A stretch of DNA of 64,000 nt from Lachnospiraceae bacterium (GCA_017473115.1 JAFUNC010000001.1:1-64000), one strand, 5' to 3'. Positions 24,143 through 34,390 are shown, counted from the stretch's first letter. The notes: generated by a model from the letters alone, not told the origin. Translations and numbers: made by a program.

Positions 24143-26620
24143 CTATATTGTCATAAGATACTCCACATCAAAGCGCACAATCGCCGCCTGAATTTCCTCA
24201 CACTGCTTCGCATACGTTTCCGGCACCTTATAGTTCTTCAACTCTGCTGCCAGTTCATCCAATGCCGAGATATCCATATTCTCCGCCGCTTGTCGTATTT
24301 TATCTACAAATTCTTTCCAGCCGAACTCCTCTAACGGCGTAAGGTTTTCTTCATCACTGCCTGCAAATTCTTGCAATATTTCTTTGTAGGCCAGCCACTT
24401 CTCTATGAAAATCGGCATCATTGCATCGATAGGTCCTCTTTGGTTATTACGGGCCGCATCTTCCATGACCTTGGCCATTCCCGCCAAAGGAATGATTCCA
24501 ACCGTCGCTGCGGAGTTTTTCATACTGTGAATTTTGGTACAGTATTGTTTAAATCCGTTCTCCTCATCCATCTTCTTATACAGTTTCTGTAATTCAAGAG
24601 CCTCCGCTTCCAAAGAATCACGGAAAAAAGCCAATGTCTGCAACAGATCCTCACGACTGTTAAAATGCTTTTCCGCATATCCCCAGTCCAAACCGTTTAC
24701 AATGGGCAGTTCTTCAGCAGGTTCTTGAGGTTCCGCAATATTCTCCGGCTCTACTGTATGCAGGAGCTTCTTTTTCAAAAGAGTTTTTATAACCTTTTCC
24801 AATTTATGATAATCAATGGGTTTTGAGAGGTATGCACGGAATCCCTCTTTGATAATGTAGCGGTCTTTCGCACCGATAACGGCGTTGGCGGTTACCACCA
24901 CCACCGGCGTCTTTTTACAAGGATACTCCTCCATTTCTTTCATCTTATGATACGTCTCAATACCATCCATTTCCGGCATCATATGATCCATAAAAATAAT
25001 ATCATAATAGTTCTCGCGCACCATCAAAAGACATTCCGCGCCACTGGCCGCCTCATCTACCTGAATTTTGGTTTTAGATAAAAGTGCCCTGAATACCTTA
25101 CGATTCATTTTATTATCATCAACAACCAGAACTTTGGCATCCGGCGCTTCAAATAAAGGTGTATAGGTATAGTTTTGTTCCGGTTGCTCATCCTTATTCT
25201 TTTTGACTTCCGCAATCGTGGTATTCTCCACAATACCCTGTTGCAGAACAAAAGAAAACTCCGAACCTTTTCCGTACTCGCTTTCCACCTTCATTTTACT
25301 TCCCATTTCTGCCAGCAGACGAAAGGTAATGGGTAGACCGAGACCGCTGCCCTCCACATTACGGTTTTTATTAATATCAAATCTCTCGTAGGGAATCATA
25401 ATCCGGTCAATATCTTCCTGCTTGATACCCTGTCCGGTATCTTTTACCGCAAAATAAATCTGCGCCTGCTTCTCATCGCTCTCCGGTTTCAGACCTACCT
25501 GCATGGATACGCAACCTTCTGACGTATATTTAAAAGCATTTCCCAAAAGATTTACAAGAACCTGCTTAATATGAATGTCGTCACCGTATAACTTATCCGG
25601 AATATTCTGGTCAACCTCTACATAAAAGTCCAACGACTTTTCTTTTGCCTTAAAATCCATCATACCGGTTACTTCATCCAACATGTTGCTGAGACTATAT
25701 TCTACGGGCACAATGGCCATTTTACCGGCTTCAATTTTGGTAATGTCAAGAATATCATTGATAATACTTAACAGCGACTTCGTCGCCCCTTGGACATCCG
25801 CCGCATATTCCTTGATTTTGTTCTGATCATCCTCACGCAAAATCATCTCTGTCATACCTACCATGGAATTAATGGGGGTACGTATTTCGTGAGACATATT
25901 GGCAAGAAAATCCGTCTTGGCACGATTGGCAATATCGGCACGCTGTGTTTCTTTTTTCAGCAAATCAACAAGAATGGCGTCCGGATTCTCTACCATAAGA
26001 TAAAAGCACAAATTAAGCAGGGTAATACCCAGACAGGAAATCAATGCCGTAGGTACAAATGCCTGATAAGCGGCAATTAACGCCTCACTCAGCATAACAA
26101 TTAAAATTGCCCCATTTTTACGTCTCGGTAATAACCGGCCATATCGAAACAGCATTACAATAATCAGAAGGACATAAATTGCAATACTGATATAAATATT
26201 AATGGGACCGGGGCCATAAGAGTAATTGCCTTGAGGTGTCTCTTTAAAATAAATCGGCAGGAAAATAACACCAAAAAAAGAGATGACCAGCGGAATATAG
26301 ACCCATCGCATCTTTTTATACCGCTCACCAATCTCTTCTTCGATAACCGTTTCAATGTATTTATATACAACAAAAAAAATCGCCAACATGAATGCCATAA
26401 AACCCTGATGTACCAATCTGTTGATCCAAGGCGCTACCGTATCCATATTATGTACGGTAATTACAGATAAAACATCCATAATCAACTGCAAAAAAGAAGT
26501 AATCAAAAGTGCAGAGTACCACTTATGCGAGCGTGTCTTCTCTTTAGCAGAAACAAAATAGAATAACGCAATAAAGAAAACAATAATACAACAGATAATT
26601 TGGGTTTTACACATAATCAT
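24143..26620 (-). CDS. hybrid sensor histidine kinase with receiver and Hpt domains
   Basis: 825 residues. Seven or so N-terminal membrane segments (1-210) form the sensor, followed by HisKA (FLANMSHEIRTP, His244), HATPase (NLLGNAFKY, DTGQGI, GSGLGLPI), a receiver domain (VLVVDDN, FMDHMMPEMDG) and a C-terminal Hpt domain (KIHSMKNSAATVG). The phosphorelay can therefore run within one protein. It lies three bases after the single-domain receiver gene at 26624-27022, a likely partner. The signal is unknown. Confidence 0.92.
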   Translation of the reverse strand: MIMCKTQIICCIIVFFIALFYFVSAKEKTRSHKWYSALLITSFLQLIMDVLSVITVHNMDTVAPWINRLVHQGFMAFMLAIFFVVYKYIETVIEEEIGERYKKMRWVYIPLVISFFGVIFLPIYFKETPQGNYSYGPGPINIYISIAIYVLLIIVMLFRYGRLLPRRKNGAILIVMLSEALIAAYQAFVPTALISCLGITLLNLCFYLMVENPDAILVDLLKKETQRADIANRAKTDFLANMSHEIRTPINSMVGMTEMILREDDQNKIKEYAADVQGATKSLLSIINDILDITKIEAGKMAIVPVEYSLSNMLDEVTGMMDFKAKEKSLDFYVEVDQNIPDKLYGDDIHIKQVLVNLLGNAFKYTSEGCVSMQVGLKPESDEKQAQIYFAVKDTGQGIKQEDIDRIMIPYERFDINKNRNVEGSGLGLPITFRLLAEMGSKMKVESEYGKGSEFSFVLQQGIVENTTIAEVKKNKDEQPEQNYTYTPLFEAPDAKVLVVDDNKMNRKVFRALLSKTKIQVDEAASGAECLLMVRENYYDIIFMDHMMPEMDGIETYHKMKEMEEYPCKKTPVVVVTANAVIGAKDRYIIKEGFRAYLSKPIDYHKLEKVIKTLLKKKLLHTVEPENIAEPQEPAEELPIVNGLDWGYAEKHFNSREDLLQTLAFFRDSLEAEALELQKLYKKMDEENGFKQYCTKIHSMKNSAATVGIIPLAGMAKVMEDAARNNQRGPIDAMMPIFIEKWLAYKEILQEFAGSDEENLTPLEEFGWKEFVDKIRQAAENMDISALDELAAELKNYKVPETYAKQCEEIQAAIVRFDVEYLMTI

Positions 26621-26623
26621 ATT

Positions 26624-27022
26624 TTACTTACCCCTCAATGCTTCTTCAATGACCCCCATCATATTCATGGCATTTACAGGCTTCAAAATATATCCTGCGG
26701 GACGCAAACTTAATAACTGCTGAACAATGTCAGCCTCTGCTGCGCTGGTCAGAAAAACAATCGGAATATCTTTGTATTCATCATTCGCTTTTAACTGGAT
26801 ATACAAATCCCTGCCATTGATTTCCGGCATATCATAATCCAATAGGATTAAATTAGGCTTTCTCTTCTCCATTGCCATATAGGCCTGATTTGCAGACGCT
26901 GCTACGGAAACCGAATATCTTTCATCCAAGAGCACTTTCATGTTTCTTAATACTAATGCATTGTCATCAATAATTAAAATATGTGCACTGTTTGTTTTGT
27001 AAAATGTATATGTATTTGCCAT
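26624..27022 (-). CDS. single-domain response regulator (REC)
   Basis: 132 residues, a stand-alone receiver: HILIIDDNALVLRN, LILLDYDMPEINGRD with the phospho-acceptor Asp, FLTSA and the conserved Lys in GYILKPVN. There is no output domain, so it acts as a phosphate relay or by protein contact. It is immediately upstream of the hybrid kinase gene in the same operon. Confidence 0.9.
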   Translation of the reverse strand: MANTYTFYKTNSAHILIIDDNALVLRNMKVLLDERYSVSVAASANQAYMAMEKRKPNLILLDYDMPEINGRDLYIQLKANDEYKDIPIVFLTSAAEADIVQQLLSLRPAGYILKPVNAMNMMGVIEEALRGK

Positions 27023-27149
27023 TTCTTCACCCCGTCCGGTACGAATACCTTTAAAATATCGTATCCTTACTAAAACACATTATAACAAATGTATATCAAA
27101 AAGAAAATACATATTTTAGGATTACCATGCATTTGGAATGTATTCGTTT

Positions 27150-28121
27150 TTAGGATTGCACAAATTGGCGTATAATCGGAATTCCTATGGATACATCCGT
27201 TCCGGTTTCTTCATTGATTTCCATATGAAAGCGGAAGAATATCGTATTACCGGCGCTATTATTGTAGGGTAGGGCATAAGCCATTGTATAAACGTTCTCG
27301 CCGATTGCGATATTTTCCCAAAAACTTGCTTCCGTATAAGACAAATTCTCTCCGCCATAATCCAAGGAGGACAAAAAGTATATACCGTAGTAACGACAAT
27401 AATAATCGGTGAAATAACTGGGAAACATATCTGCAACAGACGCTACCTCGGCGGAAACAACTGATAACAGACTTGCAGCCTCCGTTCCGGGGATTTTTTG
27501 CTGATTATAAAAATCCTTTCCGTTCAGAATTAAATTTACCTCCTCCGTACTTACCGCATCATATGTAGGCGTCTGAGTACTTAGGAGTCGGATATAATAA
27601 ATAGTCTCCGTTTCCGAATCCACAATCAGTTCCATTCGGCCACCCAGTTCCGGTATATCAAAGATCATATACCAAAACATCAAAATCACTCCGTCTTCAT
27701 AATCGTTCCCGTATACAATGTAGCAATCACAGGTCTTTAAATCCGTGGCATTCATACGCGCAGAAACACTGTTAAATGTAATCGGCATCATTTCTTCCAA
27801 ACACTTCATATATGTCTGATTTTTTACGCCGGCAATCAATACATTGAACTCATTGATATCTATGCTCTTAGCAATTTTAGATATGGTTATGTTTCCATAA
27901 CCGATACCCGCCAAACGATTCATTCTTGCATTTACTTCACGGGGATAATCAGACTCCTTGGTAAGTACTTCAAATGTTTCGCGATTGGCAAACTGTATTC
28001 TGTCCAACTGCCGGTAATCCGTTACCATAAAAACAGCCTTAGGCAGAAATACAGCCAGAGCGAGCGATATTATTAAGATAAAAATGCTCCAGACAGAGCC
28101 TGCCTTTTTCTTTCGTTTCAT
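27150..28121 (-). CDS. membrane-anchored exported protein of unknown function coupled to a two-component system
   Basis: 323 residues with a single N-terminal membrane segment (about 10-32) and a large extracellular part lacking a recognisable domain. It contains RVxYG-like and MEL-IVDSETETIYYIRLLS beta-strand patterns reminiscent of secreted sensory partners, but I do not recognise the family. Its start overlaps the end of the upstream kinase gene by four bases, so it is made together with the kinase and regulator. A role as an extracellular modulator of the kinase, as in YycH-type proteins, is inference from position. Confidence 0.65.
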   Translation of the reverse strand: MKRKKKAGSVWSIFILIISLALAVFLPKAVFMVTDYRQLDRIQFANRETFEVLTKESDYPREVNARMNRLAGIGYGNITISKIAKSIDINEFNVLIAGVKNQTYMKCLEEMMPITFNSVSARMNATDLKTCDCYIVYGNDYEDGVILMFWYMIFDIPELGGRMELIVDSETETIYYIRLLSTQTPTYDAVSTEEVNLILNGKDFYNQQKIPGTEAASLLSVVSAEVASVADMFPSYFTDYYCRYYGIYFLSSLDYGGENLSYTEASFWENIAIGENVYTMAYALPYNNSAGNTIFFRFHMEINEETGTDVSIGIPIIRQFVQS

Positions 28122-29635
28122 ACTTCCTCCCGAGGTCTTGAAAATAAAATTTGTACCACAGTACCTTCTCCTAACTTACTGTGAATATGCATGGTTGCAT
28201 CATGTAGGGTGACAATTTTCTGACAAAGCGCCATACCGATTCCTGCACCCCCCTCTTTTCGGGAACGGGACTTATCTACCATATAAAATGCCTCCGTAAT
28301 ACGGTGGATTTCTTCCTCCGGTATCCCTCTTCCGTTATCAGATACCTTAATTTCATAACTTCCCTCTGCCAGGCGAATTCCATGAAGACTTACGCTTCCC
28401 CCTTCTTCCACGGCTTTGACTGCGTTGTCGCACAAATTATATAGCACGGATAAAATCAAGTCTTTATCCACATATACCCATGCTTTCTCCATGGATATTT
28501 TTCCTTTTATATTCTTCTTTTCAAAAACAGGACGCATGGTAATACGGAGATTCTCTTCCAGTTCCTTCGTGGAAACCGCTTTGGTTTTCAGAGGATTTTT
28601 ATCTACCTCTGCCAGTTCCAGCAGTTTGTGGGACAGATTCTCCAAACGTTTTCCCTGGGTATAGATGTAATAATATGCTTCACTCCGCTCCTCATCCGTC
28701 ATATCCACGGTATTTAGCATATCTGCATAACCGATAATAGATGTCAGCGGCGTTTTCAATTCATGAGCAAAAGCGGTTGTAAAACTTTCCTTCTGCAATG
28801 CCTCCAGTTCTTTTTGATGCATATGATCTACAATAGCATCTGTCATTTGGTTGAAATTCTCCGCCAAGGTGCCAATTTCATCATTCCCGGACACTTCGCA
28901 ACGCTTTTCATAATTGCCTTTCGTAATATCATTTACCACATGATTCAAATTACGAATCGGTCTTGTAATATAACGCGACAATATAAAAATGCATACACCA
29001 CCCAGAACCAACAAAATTCCGAGCGAAATACAATATCGCGTCAGCAACATTTGTCTTGCCTCATAAACCTCCGTTATGTTACGACTCATCCCAAGGTAAA
29101 TGCCCTTGTCATTGACATAGGACTTGCATACCGTAACAATATAATATTCATCATTTATTTTAGCCACGGATACGGCATAATTATCCTCTTTTTCCGGAGT
29201 AACAGTAGCGGATATCACTGTATTTGCCTCTACATCATAACTGACAATCTCCGTCTGTTCCATAAGTTCCGTAAGATTTCGAGGAAGTGCATTCCCTACC
29301 TCTTTTATTTTATGGGCAAGTTCTTCATTGATACCCGCATTGCAGTAATACTGCGTAGTATCATCCCATACAAGACAATAATTTCCGTTGGTCTCTATAC
29401 CAAATGCAATACTATCCATAACATTTGGCACAGCATAATCCTCGCCAAAACTAGCCAACGGCATATATGCATTTTCAAAAATCAATTGAAACATACCGCT
29501 TTCGGCATTGGCACGGTCCATTTCTCTATCCATTGCTTTTGTAAAATACGACGACAACATCCAAATACCAAACACCGTAAAAATTGCAGTCAACAATGCT
29601 GTCATCATAAAAAAAAGTTTATTGGCAAATTTCAT
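28118..29635 (-). CDS. sensor histidine kinase (HAMP, HisKA, HATPase)
   Basis: 505 residues: membrane segment at about 6-28, extracellular sensor to about 198, second segment about 199-218, HAMP, then HisKA with FAHELKTPLTSIIGYAD and HATPase with NLCDNAVKA, DNGRGIP and GGAGIGMAL. Partner of the OmpR-type regulator encoded just upstream and of the exported protein just downstream. GGAGAT precedes the start. Confidence 0.93.
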   Translation of the reverse strand: MKFANKLFFMMTALLTAIFTVFGIWMLSSYFTKAMDREMDRANAESGMFQLIFENAYMPLASFGEDYAVPNVMDSIAFGIETNGNYCLVWDDTTQYYCNAGINEELAHKIKEVGNALPRNLTELMEQTEIVSYDVEANTVISATVTPEKEDNYAVSVAKINDEYYIVTVCKSYVNDKGIYLGMSRNITEVYEARQMLLTRYCISLGILLVLGGVCIFILSRYITRPIRNLNHVVNDITKGNYEKRCEVSGNDEIGTLAENFNQMTDAIVDHMHQKELEALQKESFTTAFAHELKTPLTSIIGYADMLNTVDMTDEERSEAYYYIYTQGKRLENLSHKLLELAEVDKNPLKTKAVSTKELEENLRITMRPVFEKKNIKGKISMEKAWVYVDKDLILSVLYNLCDNAVKAVEEGGSVSLHGIRLAEGSYEIKVSDNGRGIPEEEIHRITEAFYMVDKSRSRKEGGAGIGMALCQKIVTLHDATMHIHSKLGEGTVVQILFSRPREEV

Positions 29636-29704
29636 GTTTTATCTCCAAAGAGTATTTATATGGGACAGCCCTTGTGCTTTCCGTTTCAAAAAATACTCTG
29701 CCTT

Positions 29705-30358
29705 TTACACATTAAGTCGATATCCTACTTTATAAACCGCAACAATTTTATCTTCCCATTTTAACTTCTTCTTAAGGCGCTGCACGTGCAAATCCACGGT
29801 ACGACTCTGTTCCGCGTACTCACCGCCCCATACACTTTCATAAATGGCATCGCGATAAAGAGCAATATTGCGATTTCGCACAAACAATAATAACAGGTCA
29901 AATTCCTTCATGGTTAATGAAATTTCTTCCTCTCCTTTTTTCACCAATCGGGAGGTTTCATTAATGACAATGTCATGCACTTCAACGATCTGATTCGATT
30001 TATTGTAACGTCGTAATACCGCTTCCACTCTTGCCAGTAATTCCACAATTTCAAAAGGCTTGGGCAAATAATCATCCGCTCCCAGACGCAATCCTTTTAC
30101 TTTATGTTCCGTACTTCCCAATGCCGTCAAAAAAATCACCGGAAAATTTAATTTTTTAGCATATTCCAAAAGTTCATAACCATCAATTCCCGGAAGCATG
30201 ATATCCAATAAAATCAAGTCAAAACTTTCATTCATCATAAAATCTGCCGCTTCCGTTCCGTTCTGTGCCCAGACACAGGAGTATCCTGCCTTGGTCAAAT
30301 TCACTTTTACAAGGTTTGCAATCGGTTCTTCGTCTTCAGCAATGAGTATTTTTAACAT
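29705..30358 (-). CDS. OmpR/PhoB-family response regulator
   Basis: 217 residues from ATG 30358 (GAGGA upstream); an in-frame extension to 30403 lacks a ribosome site. Receiver domain with ILIAEDEEP, LILLDIMLPGIDG and LPKPFE, and a C-terminal winged helix with YRDAIYESVWG and RTVDLHVQRLKKKL. First gene of a three-gene operon with the kinase and the exported protein. Confidence 0.93.
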   Translation of the reverse strand: MLKILIAEDEEPIANLVKVNLTKAGYSCVWAQNGTEAADFMMNESFDLILLDIMLPGIDGYELLEYAKKLNFPVIFLTALGSTEHKVKGLRLGADDYLPKPFEIVELLARVEAVLRRYNKSNQIVEVHDIVINETSRLVKKGEEEISLTMKEFDLLLLFVRNRNIALYRDAIYESVWGGEYAEQSRTVDLHVQRLKKKLKWEDKIVAVYKVGYRLNV

Positions 30359-30503
30359 AAGAATTCCTCTTTTGGGTAAAGTGTATCTTTTCTTCTGAAG
30401 CATTCGTTGAATACCTTATCAGTATAGCACGATTTCATTCAAAAGAAGTCTTTTTCACGGTAATTGTAAAAGAAAAATGTATCAGGTTTGTATCAAAAAC
30501 ATA

Positions 30504-30526
30504 CCCCGCGGTTATATTCCGCGGGG
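30504..30526 (-). terminator. terminator of the chemotaxis receptor gene
   Basis: CCCCGCGG (30504-30511) with CCGCGGGG (30519-30526), then GTATGTTTTTG on the minus strand. Confidence 0.7.
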
Positions 30527-30586
30527 CATAATTTCAAATAGACTTTTTCAATTTCATATATTCTCGTATAAGCAATTCGGTCAGTC

Positions 30587-32299
30587 TTAATATGTATATT
30601 TCTTTACCTGTTCACTTAACTTCTCTGAATGTTCAGAATTGATACGCGAAGTTTCACTCAAATTCTCCAAACTTTCTGCTATCACACCGGTAGAACGTGC
30701 AAGATCATTGGCCTCTTCTGCCGTTGTAAAAATAGTTGAAGCAATGTTCTGAACATCTGCATTTATACCTGCGATATTCTGCGAAATATATGCGCTTTGA
30801 TTTCCGATTTCAGTCATCTGGTTACCGATGGTATCCGTAGTCGCACCGTATTCTTCGCCCAACGCCGCAAAGGAATCATAATCTGCAGCAACATCTTCGG
30901 ATACAAAGCGAATCATCTCTTCCAGAACCGCAGTAAGTTCGCCTACCGCCGACTGCACCTGACCGTTAATTTCATTAATTTCTGCGACAGCACGGTCAAT
31001 CTGATCACTTAAGTTCTCAACCTCCGTTGCAACTACCGCAAAACCACGACCTGCATCACCTGCTCTTGCCGCTTCAATCTGTGCATTTAAACTTAACATT
31101 CTGGTCTGATTTGCAATAAGACCGATTTCTTCCGCAATCTGTTTTACACGCATAATTTGCTGTGCATCTTCACCGGCCTGCTCCATTCTGCCCTGCAACT
31201 CGCTGATGGAATTCATTGCATTCTGACGGTTGGTAACCGCTTGTGCGGAAGTCACCTGTGCATTGGAATTTGCCTGCTGTACCATTTGGCAAATAGCGTC
31301 TACATTCCTTGCAAAAGCAGCCACCTGCTCTGCACTTTCAGAAAGACTTTCCGAAAGAATTTTACTGGATGTAGCACTTTTCTCCATATTGACGCTGATG
31401 TCCTCAATTTCAGTGTTCATCCCCGACATAATACGGGTATTTTCGTCCACCGTGGTTTTTAACTCATCACCCGTAACCAAAATCTCTTCCGTTGAAGTCG
31501 CAACTTCTTTTACAAGTTCGCGAATCTGGCGAATAAATGCATTCATATTGCCCGCGATTACTTCCAATTCGTCGCCACTGTAAATATCAATTTCTTTGGT
31601 TAAGTCTCCGGAACCGCCGGATAATTCTTTTACCTTATTATTCAACTTCTTCATGCCACGCTTGAACTTGCTCATCAAAAGCCCCAAAAGAAGAAGACTT
31701 ACCCCATAGGTTCCCACAAAAACAATAATAACCAAATTCCGCAGGGCGGTCATCTGCTCATCAATCCAATTCGCACTGATATCAACACCTACTGCACCTA
31801 CAACCGTATCACCATCAAATATCGGACTGTATGCCGATACATGACTTCCCCACTCGTCTGTAAACGGCTCGTCATCTGCCGCCGTAATCGCATCCGAAAA
31901 AGCAATTACCAAACCTTCTGTAGCCTCACATTCGTCGCCGATTGCCGCCGGCTCTTCCGGGTCGGAATCCACAACAAAAATAAACTGTTCTTCGCCTACC
32001 TGGCGCAAAGTATATATATACTCAATCTCTGCATTGTCACGGAACAAAGAAAGTTCATCAATAATCGTATTGTATGCTTCGCTTCCTTCATCACCGGGCT
32101 GAATATCTTTCAACAAATCGCCGCTGACATTCATTGCCGCGCACTGGGCAATATTTTTAACATTGGTTTGAATCTGTCCGAATAACGCAGATTCCGAACG
32201 CTTATAAGCCGCAATTCCAAGTACAGCATTTCCCGCGAGCAACAGGATTGCAAGCCAAATAAACAACTGATTAAAAATACTAATCTTTCGTACCTTCAT
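30587..32299 (-). CDS. methyl-accepting chemotaxis protein
   Basis: 570 residues. Membrane segments at about 10-32 and 188-210 enclose an extracellular Cache-like sensor with [22 protein letters not shown] and [14 protein letters not shown] segment and a long coiled coil follow, with the conserved tip [23 protein letters not shown] near residues 410-430. AAGGAG precedes the start. No other chemotaxis gene is nearby; the ligand is unknown. Confidence 0.93.
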   Translation of the reverse strand: MKVRKISIFNQLFIWLAILLLAGNAVLGIAAYKRSESALFGQIQTNVKNIAQCAAMNVSGDLLKDIQPGDEGSEAYNTIIDELSLFRDNAEIEYIYTLRQVGEEQFIFVVDSDPEEPAAIGDECEATEGLVIAFSDAITAADDEPFTDEWGSHVSAYSPIFDGDTVVGAVGVDISANWIDEQMTALRNLVIIVFVGTYGVSLLLLGLLMSKFKRGMKKLNNKVKELSGGSGDLTKEIDIYSGDELEVIAGNMNAFIRQIRELVKEVATSTEEILVTGDELKTTVDENTRIMSGMNTEIEDISVNMEKSATSSKILSESLSESAEQVAAFARNVDAICQMVQQANSNAQVTSAQAVTNRQNAMNSISELQGRMEQAGEDAQQIMRVKQIAEEIGLIANQTRMLSLNAQIEAARAGDAGRGFAVVATEVENLSDQIDRAVAEINEINGQVQSAVGELTAVLEEMIRFVSEDVAADYDSFAALGEEYGATTDTIGNQMTEIGNQSAYISQNIAGINADVQNIASTIFTTAEEANDLARSTGVIAESLENLSETSRINSEHSEKLSEQVKKYTY

Positions 32300-32472
32300 A
32301 CATTCCTCTCCTTTACACTATAGTTTCCCCATATTAGATATGTTTCAATAAATTCTGACATTATTCCCCAGAGAATTTATACAACAATTATACTACAAGC
32401 GACTTATTATGAAAAGGTAAATATATAAAAGTGACTTAAAAAAACCTCTCAGGCATTCCCTACTTCTCCGGC

Positions 32473-32964
32473 CTACACTGCCACATCTTCCTTCGGTTTA
32501 AACTCAATTACCAAATTCATATTCAAACCATCCGCCAAACGCTTCAATGTCGATACGGAAGGATTCGCCAAACCACGCTCTATCTTACTTATGTCCGCCT
32601 GATAAATTCCGGTCTTCTCCGCCAATTCCTTCTGCGTCATACCCACTGTTTCCCTTGCCAAAGATAACCGATATGCTAACAAACGATTCACATCTGCCTT
32701 TGCTTTCTTAGACATCTCAATAAGAATGCCATCTTCCCAAAGAGTCTGTGCATCCACATCCAAATCATCATTCCACGAAACACCATAACCACCGGCGTCA
32801 ACTTTAACATCTTTAAATAACTTCTTATCTTCTTTCAAGTTCTGAAACTGCGGAAATCTTGTCAACATATAATCCATATTATAGTTCTTCACTTCACCGT
32901 TCATAAATTCAACATCCAGTGAAAAATCATCTTTCCCAACAGCAGAAATAATCTTATTCGTCAT
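32473..32964 (-). CDS. DUF2442-HTH (XRE) protein, probable antitoxin/regulator
   Basis: 163 residues from ATG 32964, which has GGAG at proper spacing; ATG 32970 is too close to it. N-terminal DUF2442-like domain (FSLDVEFMNGEVKNYNMDYML, DVKVDAGGYGVSWNDDLDV) and C-terminal Cro/C1 HTH (MTQKELAEKTGIYQADISKIERGLANPSVSTL, here quoted in part: MTQKELAEKTGIYQADI). Together with the DUF4160 gene eight bases upstream it forms a pair seen widely in bacteria and often listed as a candidate toxin-antitoxin module. The HTH would bind the palindrome at 33260-33281. Confidence 0.8.
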   Translation of the reverse strand: MTNKIISAVGKDDFSLDVEFMNGEVKNYNMDYMLTRFPQFQNLKEDKKLFKDVKVDAGGYGVSWNDDLDVDAQTLWEDGILIEMSKKAKADVNRLLAYRLSLARETVGMTQKELAEKTGIYQADISKIERGLANPSVSTLKRLADGLNMNLVIEFKPKEDVAV

Positions 32965-32977
32965 AACCATCTCTCCT

Positions 32978-33232
32978 CTATTCTATCGGACGCAAGGTTG
33001 TAAACTCCTGCGTCTCCCACATCTCCAACAACTGTTCTTTATAGTAAACAATAAAATTCGTTACAAAACTTCTCATCTTCTTATCCAAATCGCCTTCAAA
33101 CATCTCGCCGTCATCTAATGAAAATAACCCAAACGCTTCTCCATATTGCGCATGAATATGCGGTGGATTATGTTCCTTTTGTCTTAAGTACATTCTGAGG
33201 ATGATTCCTCGAAATCTTGCGATTACCGGCAC
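32978..33232 (-). CDS. DUF4160 protein, probable partner of the DUF2442-HTH protein
   Basis: 84 residues from a GTG at 33232 that follows AGGAGGTGGCAGG. It has the family signature RMYLRQKEHNPPHIHAQYGE and ends just before the DUF2442-HTH gene. DUF4160 proteins are small and almost always paired with DUF2442; a toxin role has been proposed for the pair but is not established here. Confidence 0.8.
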   Translation of the reverse strand: MPVIARFRGIILRMYLRQKEHNPPHIHAQYGEAFGLFSLDDGEMFEGDLDKKMRSFVTNFIVYYKEQLLEMWETQEFTTLRPIE

Positions 33233-33257
33233 CCTGCCACCTCCTTTCTTTGATTTT

Positions 33258-33286
33258 ATAATATAGGATATATCCTATATTGTCAA
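33258..33286 (-). promoter_or_regulatory. promoter with perfect palindromic operator, DUF4160/DUF2442 pair
   Basis: Minus-strand TTGACA (33281-33286), 17 bases, TATTAT (33258-33263). A perfect 22-bp palindrome (33260-33281, centre GGATATATCC) fills the spacer and touches both boxes, so binding would block RNA polymerase. This is classic autoregulation geometry. Confidence 0.8.
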
Positions 33287-33303
33287 GCAAAAAAATATAT
33301 AAT

Positions 33304-33338
33304 AAAAAAACTCCCGCAACCGTCTGATTCCGGGAGTT
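33304..33338 (-). terminator. terminator of the lipoprotein gene
   Basis: AACTCCCG with CGGGAGTT, followed on minus by seven T. Confidence 0.8.
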
Positions 33339-33380
33339 CATTCAACTTATTCCATTTTAAAATGACCATTTGATTAAGTA

Positions 33381-34094
33381 TTAATTTACATTTTCTTGAA
33401 TGTAATCAGCATACGGAGTTACCCACATATCACCATAACGAAGTGTATCCGAAACTGAGCTTAATAAAGCTTCGAAACTTGTTTTGGGTTCTTCCGACCA
33501 AAATTCACCAAATTTATCTCCATTGCTTGCAATAGCATATTCATCAAATTGAATTGCTAATAATCGATCTTCAATATTTAATGTGACATCTTGAAATAAA
33601 ACTCTGTTAGCATAATTAACTTCATCATTAAACTCAATAGCAGAACCCTCCATATGCCAATTTGTTATAGCATACGCATCCGCAGTTGATTCTATCCCCT
33701 CCTCATATATAACCGCCAAATCTTCCATGGTATATCCCCATGTCGTCAATATGGTAATCAAGTCCTCTTCCGTAATATAATCCAAATTCGCCGCTATTAC
33801 CAATGATTTAATATATTCCGGATCATCGTACACATATTTTTCTGCTAATTCATCACATAAGGCAATAATTGTATTTGCGGAATAATCAACCTCAACCGTC
33901 TCTTCACCGATTTCTTCCGACAGCGCTTCCGAATTCTCCTCGCCGACTTCCTCTAAATTTATACTCTCCTCTGCCACAGAAGCAGTCTCCGAACTCACTT
34001 CCTCTTCCTTAACCGCATCCTTATTGCTACAGCCAACAAACATGATTGCCATAAGAGACATAAGCAATATAGCATTTAATACTTTCCTTTTCAT
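33381..34094 (-). CDS. lipoprotein of unknown function
   Basis: 237 residues with a lipoprotein signal (MFVGCSN, Cys22), an acidic Ser/Glu-rich stretch (about 25-70), and a mainly helical C-terminal domain with repeated ITEEDL/YTMEDL-type segments. I do not recognise the domain. The layout (lipobox, Glu/Ser-rich spacer, small domain) is the same as in the GH5 lipoprotein, suggesting a shared habit of surface display in this organism. AAGGAGG precedes the start; single gene with terminator. Confidence 0.7.
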   Translation of the reverse strand: MKRKVLNAILLMSLMAIMFVGCSNKDAVKEEEVSSETASVAEESINLEEVGEENSEALSEEIGEETVEVDYSANTIIALCDELAEKYVYDDPEYIKSLVIAANLDYITEEDLITILTTWGYTMEDLAVIYEEGIESTADAYAITNWHMEGSAIEFNDEVNYANRVLFQDVTLNIEDRLLAIQFDEYAIASNGDKFGEFWSEEPKTSFEALLSSVSDTLRYGDMWVTPYADYIQENVN

Positions 34095-34203
34095 GGTCTT
34101 CCTCCTTAAATTTCTTTTATCCTACTTTATCATACTTAATACTACTTTTCAATATTTTATCGCACATAATGTTATGTTACATATTAGAAGGCAGGTGATA
34201 AAA

Positions 34204-34374
34204 ATGAAACCATTAAAAACAAAAGTCAGCATTACTTTAGATGAAGATATCGTTGAAAAACTCAAGAACTTAGCAGAAGCAGATGACCGTTCTTTCAGCC
34301 AGTATATTAATATGATTTTAAAAGAACATGTAAGCAAAAAAGTATGCGACAAAAAAACCGGAGATGCAAATTAA
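34204..34374 (+). CDS. small ribbon-helix-helix DNA-binding protein
   Basis: 56 residues from ATG 34204 with AGGTGAT upstream; the frame is open to 34024 but that part overlaps the lipoprotein start and has no ribosome site. The sequence KTKVSITLDEDIVEKLKNLA followed by RSFSQYINMILKEHV is a typical Arc/MetJ ribbon-helix-helix. No toxin-like gene is adjacent. Target unknown. Confidence 0.8.
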   Translation: MKPLKTKVSITLDEDIVEKLKNLAEADDRSFSQYINMILKEHVSKKVCDKKTGDAN

Positions 34375-34390
34375 TGCATTTCCGGTTTTT
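34355..34390 (+). terminator. terminator of the ribbon-helix-helix gene
   Basis: AAAACCGG..ATGCA pairs with TGCAT..CCGGTTTT around a short loop and runs into T on plus; the stop codon lies inside the stem. Confidence 0.75.

Noticed and set aside
28763-29764. A 333-codon plus-strand frame opposite the kinase gene
   Set aside because: It is antisense to a clear histidine kinase, has no ribosome site and an unusual Ile/His-rich composition.
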